The position numbers were made by a program, and so were the translations under genes. Below are positions 8,320 through 16,287 of a stretch of DNA of 64,000 nt, in pieces (within the stretch, counting starts at the first letter, position 1; each line of letters opens with the position of its first letter). This stretch comes from Phormidesmis sp963710175 (GTDB lineage: Bacteria; Cyanobacteriota; Cyanobacteriia; Phormidesmidales; Phormidesmidaceae). The stretch covers positions 1,426,001 through 1,490,000 of the forward strand of contig CAVPZC010000001.1 in the NCBI GenBank assembly GCA_963710175.1, written 5' to 3'. The notes under the pieces were generated by a model that saw only the letters and a program-made list of their open reading frames with translations, made no database searches and was not told the DNA's origin.

Positions 8320-9186
8320 CTAAGGAGACGAGGGTGTCAGCGCAGGCGCAACTTGGCAAGCAAACCAATGAGCGGTCGTCAGTGCACCGGTTTCTAGCTT
8401 TTTTGCCAGTCGGTCTCCTAGATCTGTGAGCAGGTTTTCTCGGGTCTGCGCTTCGAGAGCAATGTAGCCAGAGAGCGTGCTCAGCAGGGCGAGGTATTTT
8501 TCAATGCTGTAGATAGACTGGCAGCTTTGTATCGTCACGCGGCTGGGCTGAAAAAAGCCAGAGGTGTTCACCCTCTTGGCAAAGGTTTCAAAGTTGCTCT
8601 GGTAGTAGGCCTGAGTGCGACTGTGTTCTTGCCCCATTTCTGAAAGAGCGTGGCGGTCATAAACGGGCTGTAGATATTGGCACAGTTCTTCGCTGGGCTG
8701 AGGCGGTGTGGCCCAGAGCAAAATCAGCGATCCGCCTGGATTGAGCGCAGCAGCCGATTTTGTGCAGGCAATGTCGGGTGATATCCAGTGAAAGGAGGTA
8801 GCGGCAAGCACCGCGTCGTATGTGTGGCTGAGGGGATAGTTTTCAAAGGTGCTGTTGTGAATGGTGACGTTGGGGTGGGCTTTGCAGGCTTGACGAGCGA
8901 GTACGCAGGCCGCCGCACTCGGCTCTACGCCCGTAATCGTCAGCCCCTTTTTGGCAAAGTCAGCCGTGGCAATTCCCGGTCCGCAGCCTATTTCTAGCAG
9001 CGTACTTCCCTCGTTGAGCCCGGCTGTTGCCATGACCTGCTCAATTAGAGCCTCAGGATAGCGAGGTCTGGCCCATCGGTAGGCTTGGGCAGCCCCGCTA
9101 TACCACTGCTGGCGCTCTGCCGGGCTGTGAGTCTCATCAAACGCGGCATACCAGGCGTACCAGGGATTGTCTTGGGTTACGTCCAT
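8320..9186 (-). CDS. Class I SAM-dependent methyltransferase
   Basis: The product is 288 residues. Motif I LLEIGCGPGIATADFA is near residues 63-78, then TGVEPSAAACVLAR (motif II acidic residue) and YDAVLAATSFHWI (post-motif region) follow. This is a Rossmann-fold methyltransferase of the methyltransferase type 11 / Tam-like group. The N-terminal lead W-Y-S-G-A-A-Q-A-Y-R-W-A-R-P-R-Y-P resembles the lead of trans-aconitate-methyltransferase-like proteins in cyanobacteria. The substrate is unknown. The gene is directly downstream of the P450 gene on the same strand (60-bp gap), so the two may work on a common metabolite. That link is inferred from position only. Confidence 0.88.
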   Translation of the reverse strand: MDVTQDNPWYAWYAAFDETHSPAERQQWYSGAAQAYRWARPRYPEALIEQVMATAGLNEGSTLLEIGCGPGIATADFAKKGLTITGVEPSAAACVLARQACKAHPNVTIHNSTFENYPLSHTYDAVLAATSFHWISPDIACTKSAAALNPGGSLILLWATPPQPSEELCQYLQPVYDRHALSEMGQEHSRTQAYYQSNFETFAKRVNTSGFFQPSRVTIQSCQSIYSIEKYLALLSTLSGYIALEAQTRENLLTDLGDRLAKKLETGALTTAHWFACQVAPALTPSSP

Positions 9187-9246
9187 TTTTGTTCTCAGTC
9201 ATTTTTGTTCTCAGTATGGATTGAGGCGCTATCAATCCTTTAATGC

Positions 9247-10578
9247 TCAGTCTTTTAATACTAAGGGCACGCCGCCACTGGCTGCGACCAATACACCGCG
9301 ACGGCGAGGGGTCACTGGCTGCTCATCGGTTAATTTGAGTGAGTGGTGCTTTAAAGTCGTCGCCAGTACCAGATTAATCTCCAATTTTGCCAGGGCGTAT
9401 CCCAAACAGCGCCGACTGCCGCCGCCAAATGGAATGAATTCTGAGGGAGAGAACTGCCTCTCTAAAAATCTCTCGGGTTTAAACTGTTTGGGCTCAGGGT
9501 AAAGATCTTCCCGGTGGTGAAGCGCGTAAATGGAGGGCGCTAGGACGGTGTCAGGCGGAAAAGTGTGATCTGTGATGGTGACTTTCTGGTTGGCAATTCG
9601 AGGTGAGGTGATGGGAGCAATCGGGTATATCCGCAGCGTTTCGGAGGCGACGGCAGTGAGGTAGGGCAAGCTGGCTGCTGCCATACAGCCAGCCTCTTCT
9701 GCCAACCCCTCTAATTCTGTCAACAATTTATTTTTTACCTGGGGCAGTTTGTGAATCCAATACAAGGCCCAGGTCAGCACCGAAGCGGTAGTCTCATGTC
9801 CGGCTACCAGCATAGTCATCAGCTCGTCTTTTAGCTCTACATCTGTCATCGGCTGTCCGTCTTCGTCTTGCGCCGATAGCATCAGGCTCAAGATATCATC
9901 GCCCGCTGTGTCTGGCTGGCTTCTGCGCTCGTCAATTTCCTGCTGTAACAAGTCATAGACCTGCTGCCGCTGGCGCACAACTTTGCCCCACGGGCTCCAA
10001 CTGCCCCAATCTTTTTGCAGCCAGGGGAAAAACAGGATACTGGCACTTACTGGCGTCCCGGTTGCATCCAGCAGCGTGATCAGCAGAGATTTGAGCTGCT
10101 GATAGCGATCGCCTTCTCGCAGTCCAAACACCGTTTGCAAAATAACTTCTAGCGTAATTTCGGCCATGGCTTCACTGGCCAAAAAGGGCTGCTGGGGTTG
10201 CCAGGTATTGCTTACCTCACGAGTGATCTGGCAGATAGTGTCCCCGTAGGATTTGACCTTGGCACCGTGGAAAGGGGGCATGAGCAGTTTGCGATCGCGT
10301 TTGTGGCGATCGCCATCCAGCAAAATCAAAGAATTCTCGCCGAGCAGCGGCTTGAGTATCTGCTGCCCTTTGCCCGCATCAAACTGTTTGGCATCGACCG
10401 CAAAGATCTCTTTAATCGCCTGTGGATTGCTAATAATTACCAGCGGCGGAAAGCCAAAAAGCTGCGCGACAAAGATATCTCCGTACTTTTCTGCGCACTC
10501 ATCCAAAAAATCGTAAGGACGAGCAATCCAGTTGATGAGCTGCTGAAGGCGAGGCAGGTTGACCGATGGTAGTTGCAT
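9247..10578 (-). CDS. Cytochrome P450
   Basis: This 443-residue soluble P450 has all signature elements: I-helix oxygen-binding AGHETTAS, K-helix E-x-x-R in SETLRIYP, the PERF-like KPERFLERQF, and the heme loop FIPFGGGSRRCLGYALA, which holds the thiolate Cys near residue 395. Sequence flavour and length resemble the cyanobacterial CYP110-type group, known or proposed to act on fatty acids and terpenoids. The actual substrate cannot be read from the sequence. It would need a ferredoxin and reductase encoded elsewhere. It probably shares a transcript with the methyltransferase gene downstream. Confidence 0.95.
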   Translation of the reverse strand: MQLPSVNLPRLQQLINWIARPYDFLDECAEKYGDIFVAQLFGFPPLVIISNPQAIKEIFAVDAKQFDAGKGQQILKPLLGENSLILLDGDRHKRDRKLLMPPFHGAKVKSYGDTICQITREVSNTWQPQQPFLASEAMAEITLEVILQTVFGLREGDRYQQLKSLLITLLDATGTPVSASILFFPWLQKDWGSWSPWGKVVRQRQQVYDLLQQEIDERRSQPDTAGDDILSLMLSAQDEDGQPMTDVELKDELMTMLVAGHETTASVLTWALYWIHKLPQVKNKLLTELEGLAEEAGCMAAASLPYLTAVASETLRIYPIAPITSPRIANQKVTITDHTFPPDTVLAPSIYALHHREDLYPEPKQFKPERFLERQFSPSEFIPFGGGSRRCLGYALAKLEINLVLATTLKHHSLKLTDEQPVTPRRRGVLVAASGGVPLVLKD

Positions 10579-10765
10579 GGGCGGTGCACCTCATGATTGA
10601 GCTGGATCTTCTCAGGCTGATCCTGATAAAGCCTACTCAAAATATCCACATCTTGCCCAATCACCGTTGCGACCAGCTGTAGAAGCGATGAATTAGCTAT
10701 TCAAACTTTAGTTAAAGTTGTGAGAGATTAGTGCTTTCATTTTCTCAGGAAGCTTTGACTGAGGA

Positions 10766-11092
10766 TCAAGATAGTGTTTTCACAACTGAACTGCGGCTTG
10801 TCCACCTGGCAAAGGCTGCGCCGGTTACGAACATCAGCAAGCTGTAGATTGCCGCAGGAATTGCCATGGTTGGATTGTTGAGCAGGGTGGGGGCGCTGGC
10901 AACGGCGATCGCTAATGTCCCATTCTGAATACCAACCTCACAGGTGATTGCGACCGTGCTGGGCCGGTCCAGCTTAGCCAGCATAGCCAGTAGGTAGCCC
11001 AGAGCCATTGTCAGCAGGTTGAGCATCAGCGTCACCCAGCCCAGATCTAACGACCTCTCGCTGACATCTACTCCTAAGATGAGGAGGAACAC
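10766..11092 (-). pseudogene. C-terminal remnant of a bile acid:sodium symporter (BASS) family transporter
   Basis: The 108 residues include TVAITCEVGIQNGTLAIAVASAP, the conserved C-terminal sodium-binding/crossover region of the BASS/NorM-like symporter family. It is followed by a last membrane segment. Full proteins in this family are about 280-320 residues, so the N-terminal two thirds are missing. The frame meets a stop (TAG) just upstream of the GTG at 11092. The break coincides with the start of the divergent ATPase gene at 11110. I read this as a gene truncated when that neighbour arrived, or by an older deletion. A short functional fragment is unlikely. Confidence 0.65.
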
Positions 11093-11109
11093 CTGCCCAC
11101 GGTTTTCCT

Positions 11110-12660
11110 ATGCCAAAATGGTTCAATGTCGCTGGCCCTTGCAAAGCAGACATTCACTACATGCTTCCGCCTTTGGCGCGGCTACCTCAGCTAGAGTTGC
11201 TGGTTGAGCAGTGGGGCTATTTTGTGATTCATGCGCCCCGGCAAACGGGCAAGACGACCGCTATGATCGCGCTGGCGAAGCAGCTTACGGCGAGCGGAAA
11301 ATATACGGCGGTGATGGTGTCAGCGGAAGTGGGTGCTGCCTTTCCTCACGATCTGGCGGCGGCTGAGAAGGCGATGTTAGGGAGCTGGCGAAATACCGCT
11401 GAGGATAATTTGCCTGCTGAACTGTACCCGCCTGCTTGGCCAGATGCGGATGCTGGGCAACGACTGCAAGCTGCCCTGAGAGCCTGGGCTAGAGACTCCT
11501 CACGTCCTTTCGTGTTTTTTCTAGATGAAATCGACTCGTTGCAAAATGAGACGCTGGTTTCTGTTCTTCGTCAGCTTCGCTCAGGCTATCCCAACCGCCC
11601 AAAGGGGTTTCCGCAGTCACTGGCGCTTATAGGTGTGCGAGATGTCCGAGATTACAAAGTGGCTTCAGGCGGCAGCGACAGACTCAATACGTCAAGTCCT
11701 TTCAACATCAAGATTGAGTCTTTGACAATGAGGAATTTCACCTCAGATGAAGTTGCCCAGCTATATGCGCAGCACACTGAGGAAACAGGGCAAATTTTTA
11801 CGTCGGAAGCGACACAGCGAGTATTCAATTTGACTCAGGGTCAGCCGTGGTTGGTGAATGCGATCGCCCGAGAAATCGTAGGTAAACTCGCCACCGATCC
11901 TACGCAATCAATCACGCTGGCTCACGTTGAAACTGCCAAGGAGATTCTAATCCAGCGGCAAGATACGCATCTCGATAGCTTATCCAGCCTGTTGCAGGAA
12001 GATCGGGTGAAACGGGTAATCGAACCCATGTTAGCCGGTGAAGAACTCCAAGGTGTCGCCCAAGATGACTTGCAGTTTCTCACCGATTTGGGTCTGTGTC
12101 GGATGAGCGCAGAAGGTGGTCTTGAGATCTCTAATCCTATTTACAGAGAGGTACTCCCTCGGGTATTGAGCCAGACGCCACAGGCTTCTCTTCCTCAGAT
12201 TTCGCCTAGCTGGTTGACTGCCGATGGCACACTCGATCCGGACAAACTTCTGCAAGCTTTCTTAGCTTTTTGGCGGCAGCATGGAGAGCCGTTGCTCAAG
12301 AGTGCGCCCTACCATGAGATTGCGCCTCATCTGGTGCTGATGGCGTTTTTGCATCGGGTAGTGAATGGGGGCGGTACTTTGGAGCGGGAGTATGCGATTG
12401 GCAGTGATCGCATGGACTTATGCCTGCGGTACGGCAACGTCACGCTGGCAATGGAGCTAAAAGTGTGGCGTGAAGGCCGCGCTGACCCACTGAAGGCAGG
12501 ACTGGAGCAGCTTGATCGCTATTTATCTGGGCTCGGGCTTGATAGCGGCTGGCTAATCATTTTTGATCGCCGCCCCGGACTGCCGCCTGTTGCTGAGCGA
12601 ACGGCCACAGAACTGACTATGACGAAATCCGGGCGATCAGTGCAAGTCATTCGGGGATAG
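11110..12660 (+). CDS. ATPase with C-terminal PD-(D/E)XK nuclease-like domain
   Basis: The product is 516 residues. It opens with FNVAGPCKADIHYMLPPLAR, then P-loop HAPRQTGKTTAM (about residues 39-50) and Walker B FVFFLDEIDSL (about 136-146). A winged-helix-like region follows (about 230-350). The C-terminal 120 residues contain DRMDLCLRYGNVTLAMELKVW and then LDRYLSGLGLDSGWLIIF. The D...E-x-K spacing and following helix match a PD-(D/E)XK nuclease-like fold, as in the archaeal-ATPase/DUF234 type. Homologues occur in many copies in cyanobacteria without an assigned role. It abuts the truncated symporter, which may mark an insertion. Confidence 0.72.
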   Translation: MPKWFNVAGPCKADIHYMLPPLARLPQLELLVEQWGYFVIHAPRQTGKTTAMIALAKQLTASGKYTAVMVSAEVGAAFPHDLAAAEKAMLGSWRNTAEDNLPAELYPPAWPDADAGQRLQAALRAWARDSSRPFVFFLDEIDSLQNETLVSVLRQLRSGYPNRPKGFPQSLALIGVRDVRDYKVASGGSDRLNTSSPFNIKIESLTMRNFTSDEVAQLYAQHTEETGQIFTSEATQRVFNLTQGQPWLVNAIAREIVGKLATDPTQSITLAHVETAKEILIQRQDTHLDSLSSLLQEDRVKRVIEPMLAGEELQGVAQDDLQFLTDLGLCRMSAEGGLEISNPIYREVLPRVLSQTPQASLPQISPSWLTADGTLDPDKLLQAFLAFWRQHGEPLLKSAPYHEIAPHLVLMAFLHRVVNGGGTLEREYAIGSDRMDLCLRYGNVTLAMELKVWREGRADPLKAGLEQLDRYLSGLGLDSGWLIIFDRRPGLPPVAERTATELTMTKSGRSVQVIRG

Positions 12661-12742
12661 GCTACCGCCTCGGTTCTCACTACTTTGCCGATTTTACTTA
12701 GCTCTATAGAATAGAGGTATAGCAGCTCACGGTGACTTTCTC

Positions 12743-14188
12743 ATGCAACTGAAGCGTCCAATTTTAGTCGGTGGTTTGGGTCTGTCAGCTGGCTTGTGGC
12801 TGATGAATATTGTCGGGCACTCACCCCTGGGGGATGGCTCCGGGCTGCTGGGTATGGTAGCAGTAGGCTCCGGCCTGTGGTGGCTCAAGCAGCGCGGCGG
12901 TTCGTTGGTGACGGTTGAGCCGCCGCTCGCTTTGGGGCCAGTGGATAGAGCAGCGGTCGAGAAAGCGTTGGCTGAAGTAGAAGCCCGGCTAGATATGCTA
13001 GTCAAAGAGCTGCCGGCAGAAATTAAGATCGATCAAAGCCAGCCAATTTGGGCGCAGATAGAAAAGCAGCGGCAGGCGATCGCTCAAACCCTCACTAGCT
13101 TGGATCGCGAAACGCTCAAATTTGCCGTCGTCGGTAATAACTCAACCGGCAAGACCGCACTGGTTTCTCAGCTCAGTGAGTCCTGGCTAGCGAGTCAGCC
13201 GACTATCGCTGCGGTCACTGAAGTCCAAGGCGAAGACGCTTTGCCACCTATTGATACCGACCTTGTTCTATTTGTTACTGCTGCCGACCTGATGCAGTCC
13301 GAATTGCAGCGCATTCAAGCTTTGCTCAAGGCGGGCTATTGGGTGCAAATTGTCTACAACAAGCAAGATCAGCTAGCGCCCTTGGATCGTCAATCGGTAC
13401 TGCAAAGAATTCAGGCGCGGGTGGAAGATTTGGAGATTGGGGTGAGTGCGATCGCCGCCCAACCCAGCCCGATTAAAGTCCGTCGCCATCAGGAAAACGG
13501 ACAGGTAGAAGACTCTTTCGAACAGCCAGCGCCTCAGCTAGAAAACCTGACAGCGCGGCTGAGCCAGCTTGTAGAAACAGAAGCGCAGCAGCTCGTGATG
13601 ACTACGACTTTGCGACAGACCAAGGCGCTAAAGCTGACCGCTCAGCAACTGCTGAATGATCAGCGACGACTGCGGGCCATGCCCCTGGTTGAGCAAATGC
13701 AGTGGATCGCGGCAGGCAGCGCCTTTGCCAGTCCGCTCGCCAGCTTAGATTTACTTGCTTCCACCGCCATTAACGCGCAGATGATTGTCGATTTGGGCGC
13801 GGTGTACGGTCAAAAGTTCTCTCTGGAGCAAGCGAAAACGGCGGCAGGTACACTGGCTGAGCTATTGGTGAAACTGGGTTTGGTAGAGCTGTCTACTCAA
13901 GCATTGGGCAGTTTGCTGAAGGCTCACGCGGCTACTTATGTCGCAGGCGGCGCTTTGCAAGGTGTGAGTGCGGCCTACCTGACTCGGATGGTCGGCCTTA
14001 GCCTGATTGACTTTTTTGAAGAACAGAGTTTGCTGGCTCCTGAGAAACAGACGTTTGTGTTTGGGGAGATGGGCGATAGACTCCAAACCCTCTTCCAAGC
14101 CACCAAAAAAGCCGGACTCCAAACCTTTGTTCAACAAGCCCTCACTCATCTGCCCGCCTTGCCTGCCAAGCCGGTTGCAGCAGCTTAG
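12743..14188 (+). CDS. Degenerate P-loop GTPase, DUF697-type membrane-associated protein
   Basis: The product is 481 residues. Two N-terminal hydrophobic stretches (about residues 8-55) precede a P-loop at FAVVGNNSTGKTALVSQL (about 130-147). G4-like NKQD is present near residue 211. The DxxG (G3) motif is absent: only a short linker separates the P-loop from the DLVLFVTAADL strand. The C-terminal half (about 290-470) is alpha-helical with hydrophobic segments like the DUF697/YcjF group. It is in tandem with a complete GTPase 14 bp downstream, so they probably form a pair. I infer a membrane-associated GTPase partner with reduced or no hydrolysis. Confidence 0.7.
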   Translation: MQLKRPILVGGLGLSAGLWLMNIVGHSPLGDGSGLLGMVAVGSGLWWLKQRGGSLVTVEPPLALGPVDRAAVEKALAEVEARLDMLVKELPAEIKIDQSQPIWAQIEKQRQAIAQTLTSLDRETLKFAVVGNNSTGKTALVSQLSESWLASQPTIAAVTEVQGEDALPPIDTDLVLFVTAADLMQSELQRIQALLKAGYWVQIVYNKQDQLAPLDRQSVLQRIQARVEDLEIGVSAIAAQPSPIKVRRHQENGQVEDSFEQPAPQLENLTARLSQLVETEAQQLVMTTTLRQTKALKLTAQQLLNDQRRLRAMPLVEQMQWIAAGSAFASPLASLDLLASTAINAQMIVDLGAVYGQKFSLEQAKTAAGTLAELLVKLGLVELSTQALGSLLKAHAATYVAGGALQGVSAAYLTRMVGLSLIDFFEEQSLLAPEKQTFVFGEMGDRLQTLFQATKKAGLQTFVQQALTHLPALPAKPVAAA

Positions 14189-14202
14189 TAGTATAACCTC
14201 CC

Positions 14203-15651
14203 ATGTCAGCGCCAAACCCTCTAGTAGAGCAAGCCCGCGACAGCCTGCGACAGGCGATAGATCGCTATATTCCGCAGCTAAAAATGACCCGGCTAGATGC
14301 TCCAGAGCTGAGTCGTCAGGCAGCGGTTAAAAGCGGCATTGATCAGCTCACGGCGCTGATGAACAAATTGGATAGCTCGCTTTTACGAGTCGCCGTCTTT
14401 GGGCTGGTGAGTCGGGGTAAATCGGCGGTGATTAACGCGCTGATGGGTGAGAAGATTCTGGAGACTGGGCCGCTTAACGGCGTTACCCAGTGGCCCCGGT
14501 CGGTGTACTGGCAGCCGAAAATTGAGCAGGAGACAAAATCTCTCAAACTAGAGCTGATTGATACACCCGGTTTAGATGAGATTGAAGGGCAGTCACGAGG
14601 GGCGATCGCCCGCGAAATTGCAGAGCAGGCCGATCTCATTCTGTTTGTTGTCTCTGGCGATGTCACCCAAATAGAATATCTTGCCCTGCAACAGCTTTAT
14701 GCGACGCGCAAACCCTTGCTGCTGGTATTTAACAAAATAGACCTCTATCCAGAGACCGACCGAGACGCGGTCGCGAAAAACCTAGAAACGCTGTGGCAAA
14801 AGGCTGAAAGTAAGGCCGACTTGCCAGAAGGGGCACGGCTTGTCGATGACATCGTGATGATTTCGGCTGAACCCGCGCCATTGCAGGTGCGGGTGGAGTG
14901 GCCCGATGGCCGCACGTCTGAAGAGTGGGAGCACCCGCCTGCGCAAATAGAGCCGCTGAAAACAACGCTTCTGAAGATTGTGCGAGAAGACGGGCCGACG
15001 CTGGTCGCACTAAACGCCCTGAGACAGGCAGGCGTGATTGAACAAAGTTTGGCAGAAGAGACGGCTGGGCTGAATCAGGCGAACGCCGATGAGCTGATTT
15101 GGAAGTATGCGAAGTACAAGGCGATCGCTGTCTCCCTCAATCCCGTGGCCATCATCGATATGCTCGGCGGCATCGGCTCCGACATTGTGATGATTCGCTC
15201 GCTCTCACGGCTGTACGGCTTTCCTATGACCCGGTTTGAAGCGAGTAAGCTCTGGCAGTCGATTATTCGCAGTTCGGGCACGCTGCTCTTAAGTGAGTTT
15301 GGCACCAGCTTACTTTTGGGCTTTGGTAAAAGCGGGGCGGCGATTTGGAGCGCCTTTGAAAGCTTCTCGGGGTTCACCGCCTACGCGGGGGCGATGACCG
15401 CACAAGCGGGTGCGGCAGGCTACGGCACTTACGCGGTGGGTCAAGCGGCCAAAGTGTACTTGCAACAGGGCTGCACCTGGGGGCCAGCTGGCGTTAACAC
15501 AGTCATGCAAAGCATTCTCGCTAGGGCCAAAGCTGACTCTACTTTAGATCGCTTGCAGACTGAGATTAAGGAAACGATAGGCAGTCCGCAAAAGATGGCT
15601 GAAGTGCAGAGCGAGCAGGCCGTGATGAAGCCATCGTCTCTCTCTCAATGA
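14203..15651 (+). CDS. GTP-binding protein with C-terminal DUF697-like domain
   Basis: This 482-residue GTPase has intact motifs: G1 GLVSRGKSAV (about residues 67-76), G3 DTPGLDEIEG (about 121-130), and G4 NKID (about 185-188). A downstream ISAEPAP resembles G5. The C-terminal part (about 300-440) contains glycine/alanine-rich hydrophobic helices typical of DUF697. This family includes dynamin/Era-like proteins that act at membranes. The gene starts 14 bp after the degenerate paralogue and has similar domain order, so I infer tandem duplication with divergence and likely heteromer formation. The process served is unknown. Confidence 0.8.
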   Translation: MSAPNPLVEQARDSLRQAIDRYIPQLKMTRLDAPELSRQAAVKSGIDQLTALMNKLDSSLLRVAVFGLVSRGKSAVINALMGEKILETGPLNGVTQWPRSVYWQPKIEQETKSLKLELIDTPGLDEIEGQSRGAIAREIAEQADLILFVVSGDVTQIEYLALQQLYATRKPLLLVFNKIDLYPETDRDAVAKNLETLWQKAESKADLPEGARLVDDIVMISAEPAPLQVRVEWPDGRTSEEWEHPPAQIEPLKTTLLKIVREDGPTLVALNALRQAGVIEQSLAEETAGLNQANADELIWKYAKYKAIAVSLNPVAIIDMLGGIGSDIVMIRSLSRLYGFPMTRFEASKLWQSIIRSSGTLLLSEFGTSLLLGFGKSGAAIWSAFESFSGFTAYAGAMTAQAGAAGYGTYAVGQAAKVYLQQGCTWGPAGVNTVMQSILARAKADSTLDRLQTEIKETIGSPQKMAEVQSEQAVMKPSSLSQ

Positions 15652-15674
15652 GAGTTTCCCTGTAGAATCAGGCT

Positions 15675-16283
15675 ATGAGCATGAGGATAGCTGAGATGGT
15701 TGCTGTTAACCTAAAGCAATTTACAGTTGATGACTACCATCGGATGAGCGAACTGGAGATTTTGTCTCCGACAGAGCGAACAGAGCTGATCAATGGGGAG
15801 ATAGTTGTCATGGCGGCGAAGGGGACGGCCCATGCGTCTACTGTCTCAGTAATCAATCGTCTTTTAATTAGGTTGTTAGGTGAAGAAGCTTTCACTCGAC
15901 CTCAAGATCCGGTTCAACTGAATGATCGATCAGAGCCAGAGCCTGATATTGCAGTTGTTCGGCTAGACCCGCTGGCTTACAGCACTCGCCATCCTGCCCC
16001 AGAAGATGTGCTGCTCTTGATTGAAGTTGCAAGCTCTAGTCTTCAATATGATTTGGAAGTAAAAGCGCCGATGTACGCGGCAGCAGGTATTGCAGACTAT
16101 TGGATTTTGGACGTGATTGAGCGAGAGCTGCATGTGTTTCGTCAACCGGCAGGAAATCACTATCAGTCGCACTCTGTTTTAGCAGCGGCGCTATCTATTA
16201 TGCCGATAGCCTTTGCTGAGTTGGAAATACAAATTTCAGATATGTTGCCTCCTCAAGCCACGGGCGCAGAAGACTGCGCGTAG
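15675..16283 (+). CDS. Uma2 family (DUF820) restriction-endonuclease-like protein
   Basis: The protein is up to 202 residues. The Met codons at 15681 and 15696 are also plausible starts. Family blocks are ERTELINGEIVVMAAKG, EPEPDIAVVR, EDVLLLIEVASSSLQYDLEVKAPMYAAAGIADYWILD, in that order. The conserved Asp (PDIA), Glu (IEVA) and Lys (EVKAPMYA) correspond to the PD-(D/E)XK-type active site. Uma2 proteins are present in tens of copies in many cyanobacteria and their biological role is unresolved. The gene is complete and lies 23 bp after the GTPase gene. It is convergent with the glycosyltransferase gene. Confidence 0.9.
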   Translation: MSMRIAEMVAVNLKQFTVDDYHRMSELEILSPTERTELINGEIVVMAAKGTAHASTVSVINRLLIRLLGEEAFTRPQDPVQLNDRSEPEPDIAVVRLDPLAYSTRHPAPEDVLLLIEVASSSLQYDLEVKAPMYAAAGIADYWILDVIERELHVFRQPAGNHYQSHSVLAAALSIMPIAFAELEIQISDMLPPQATGAEDCA

Positions 16284-16287
16284 CCTA

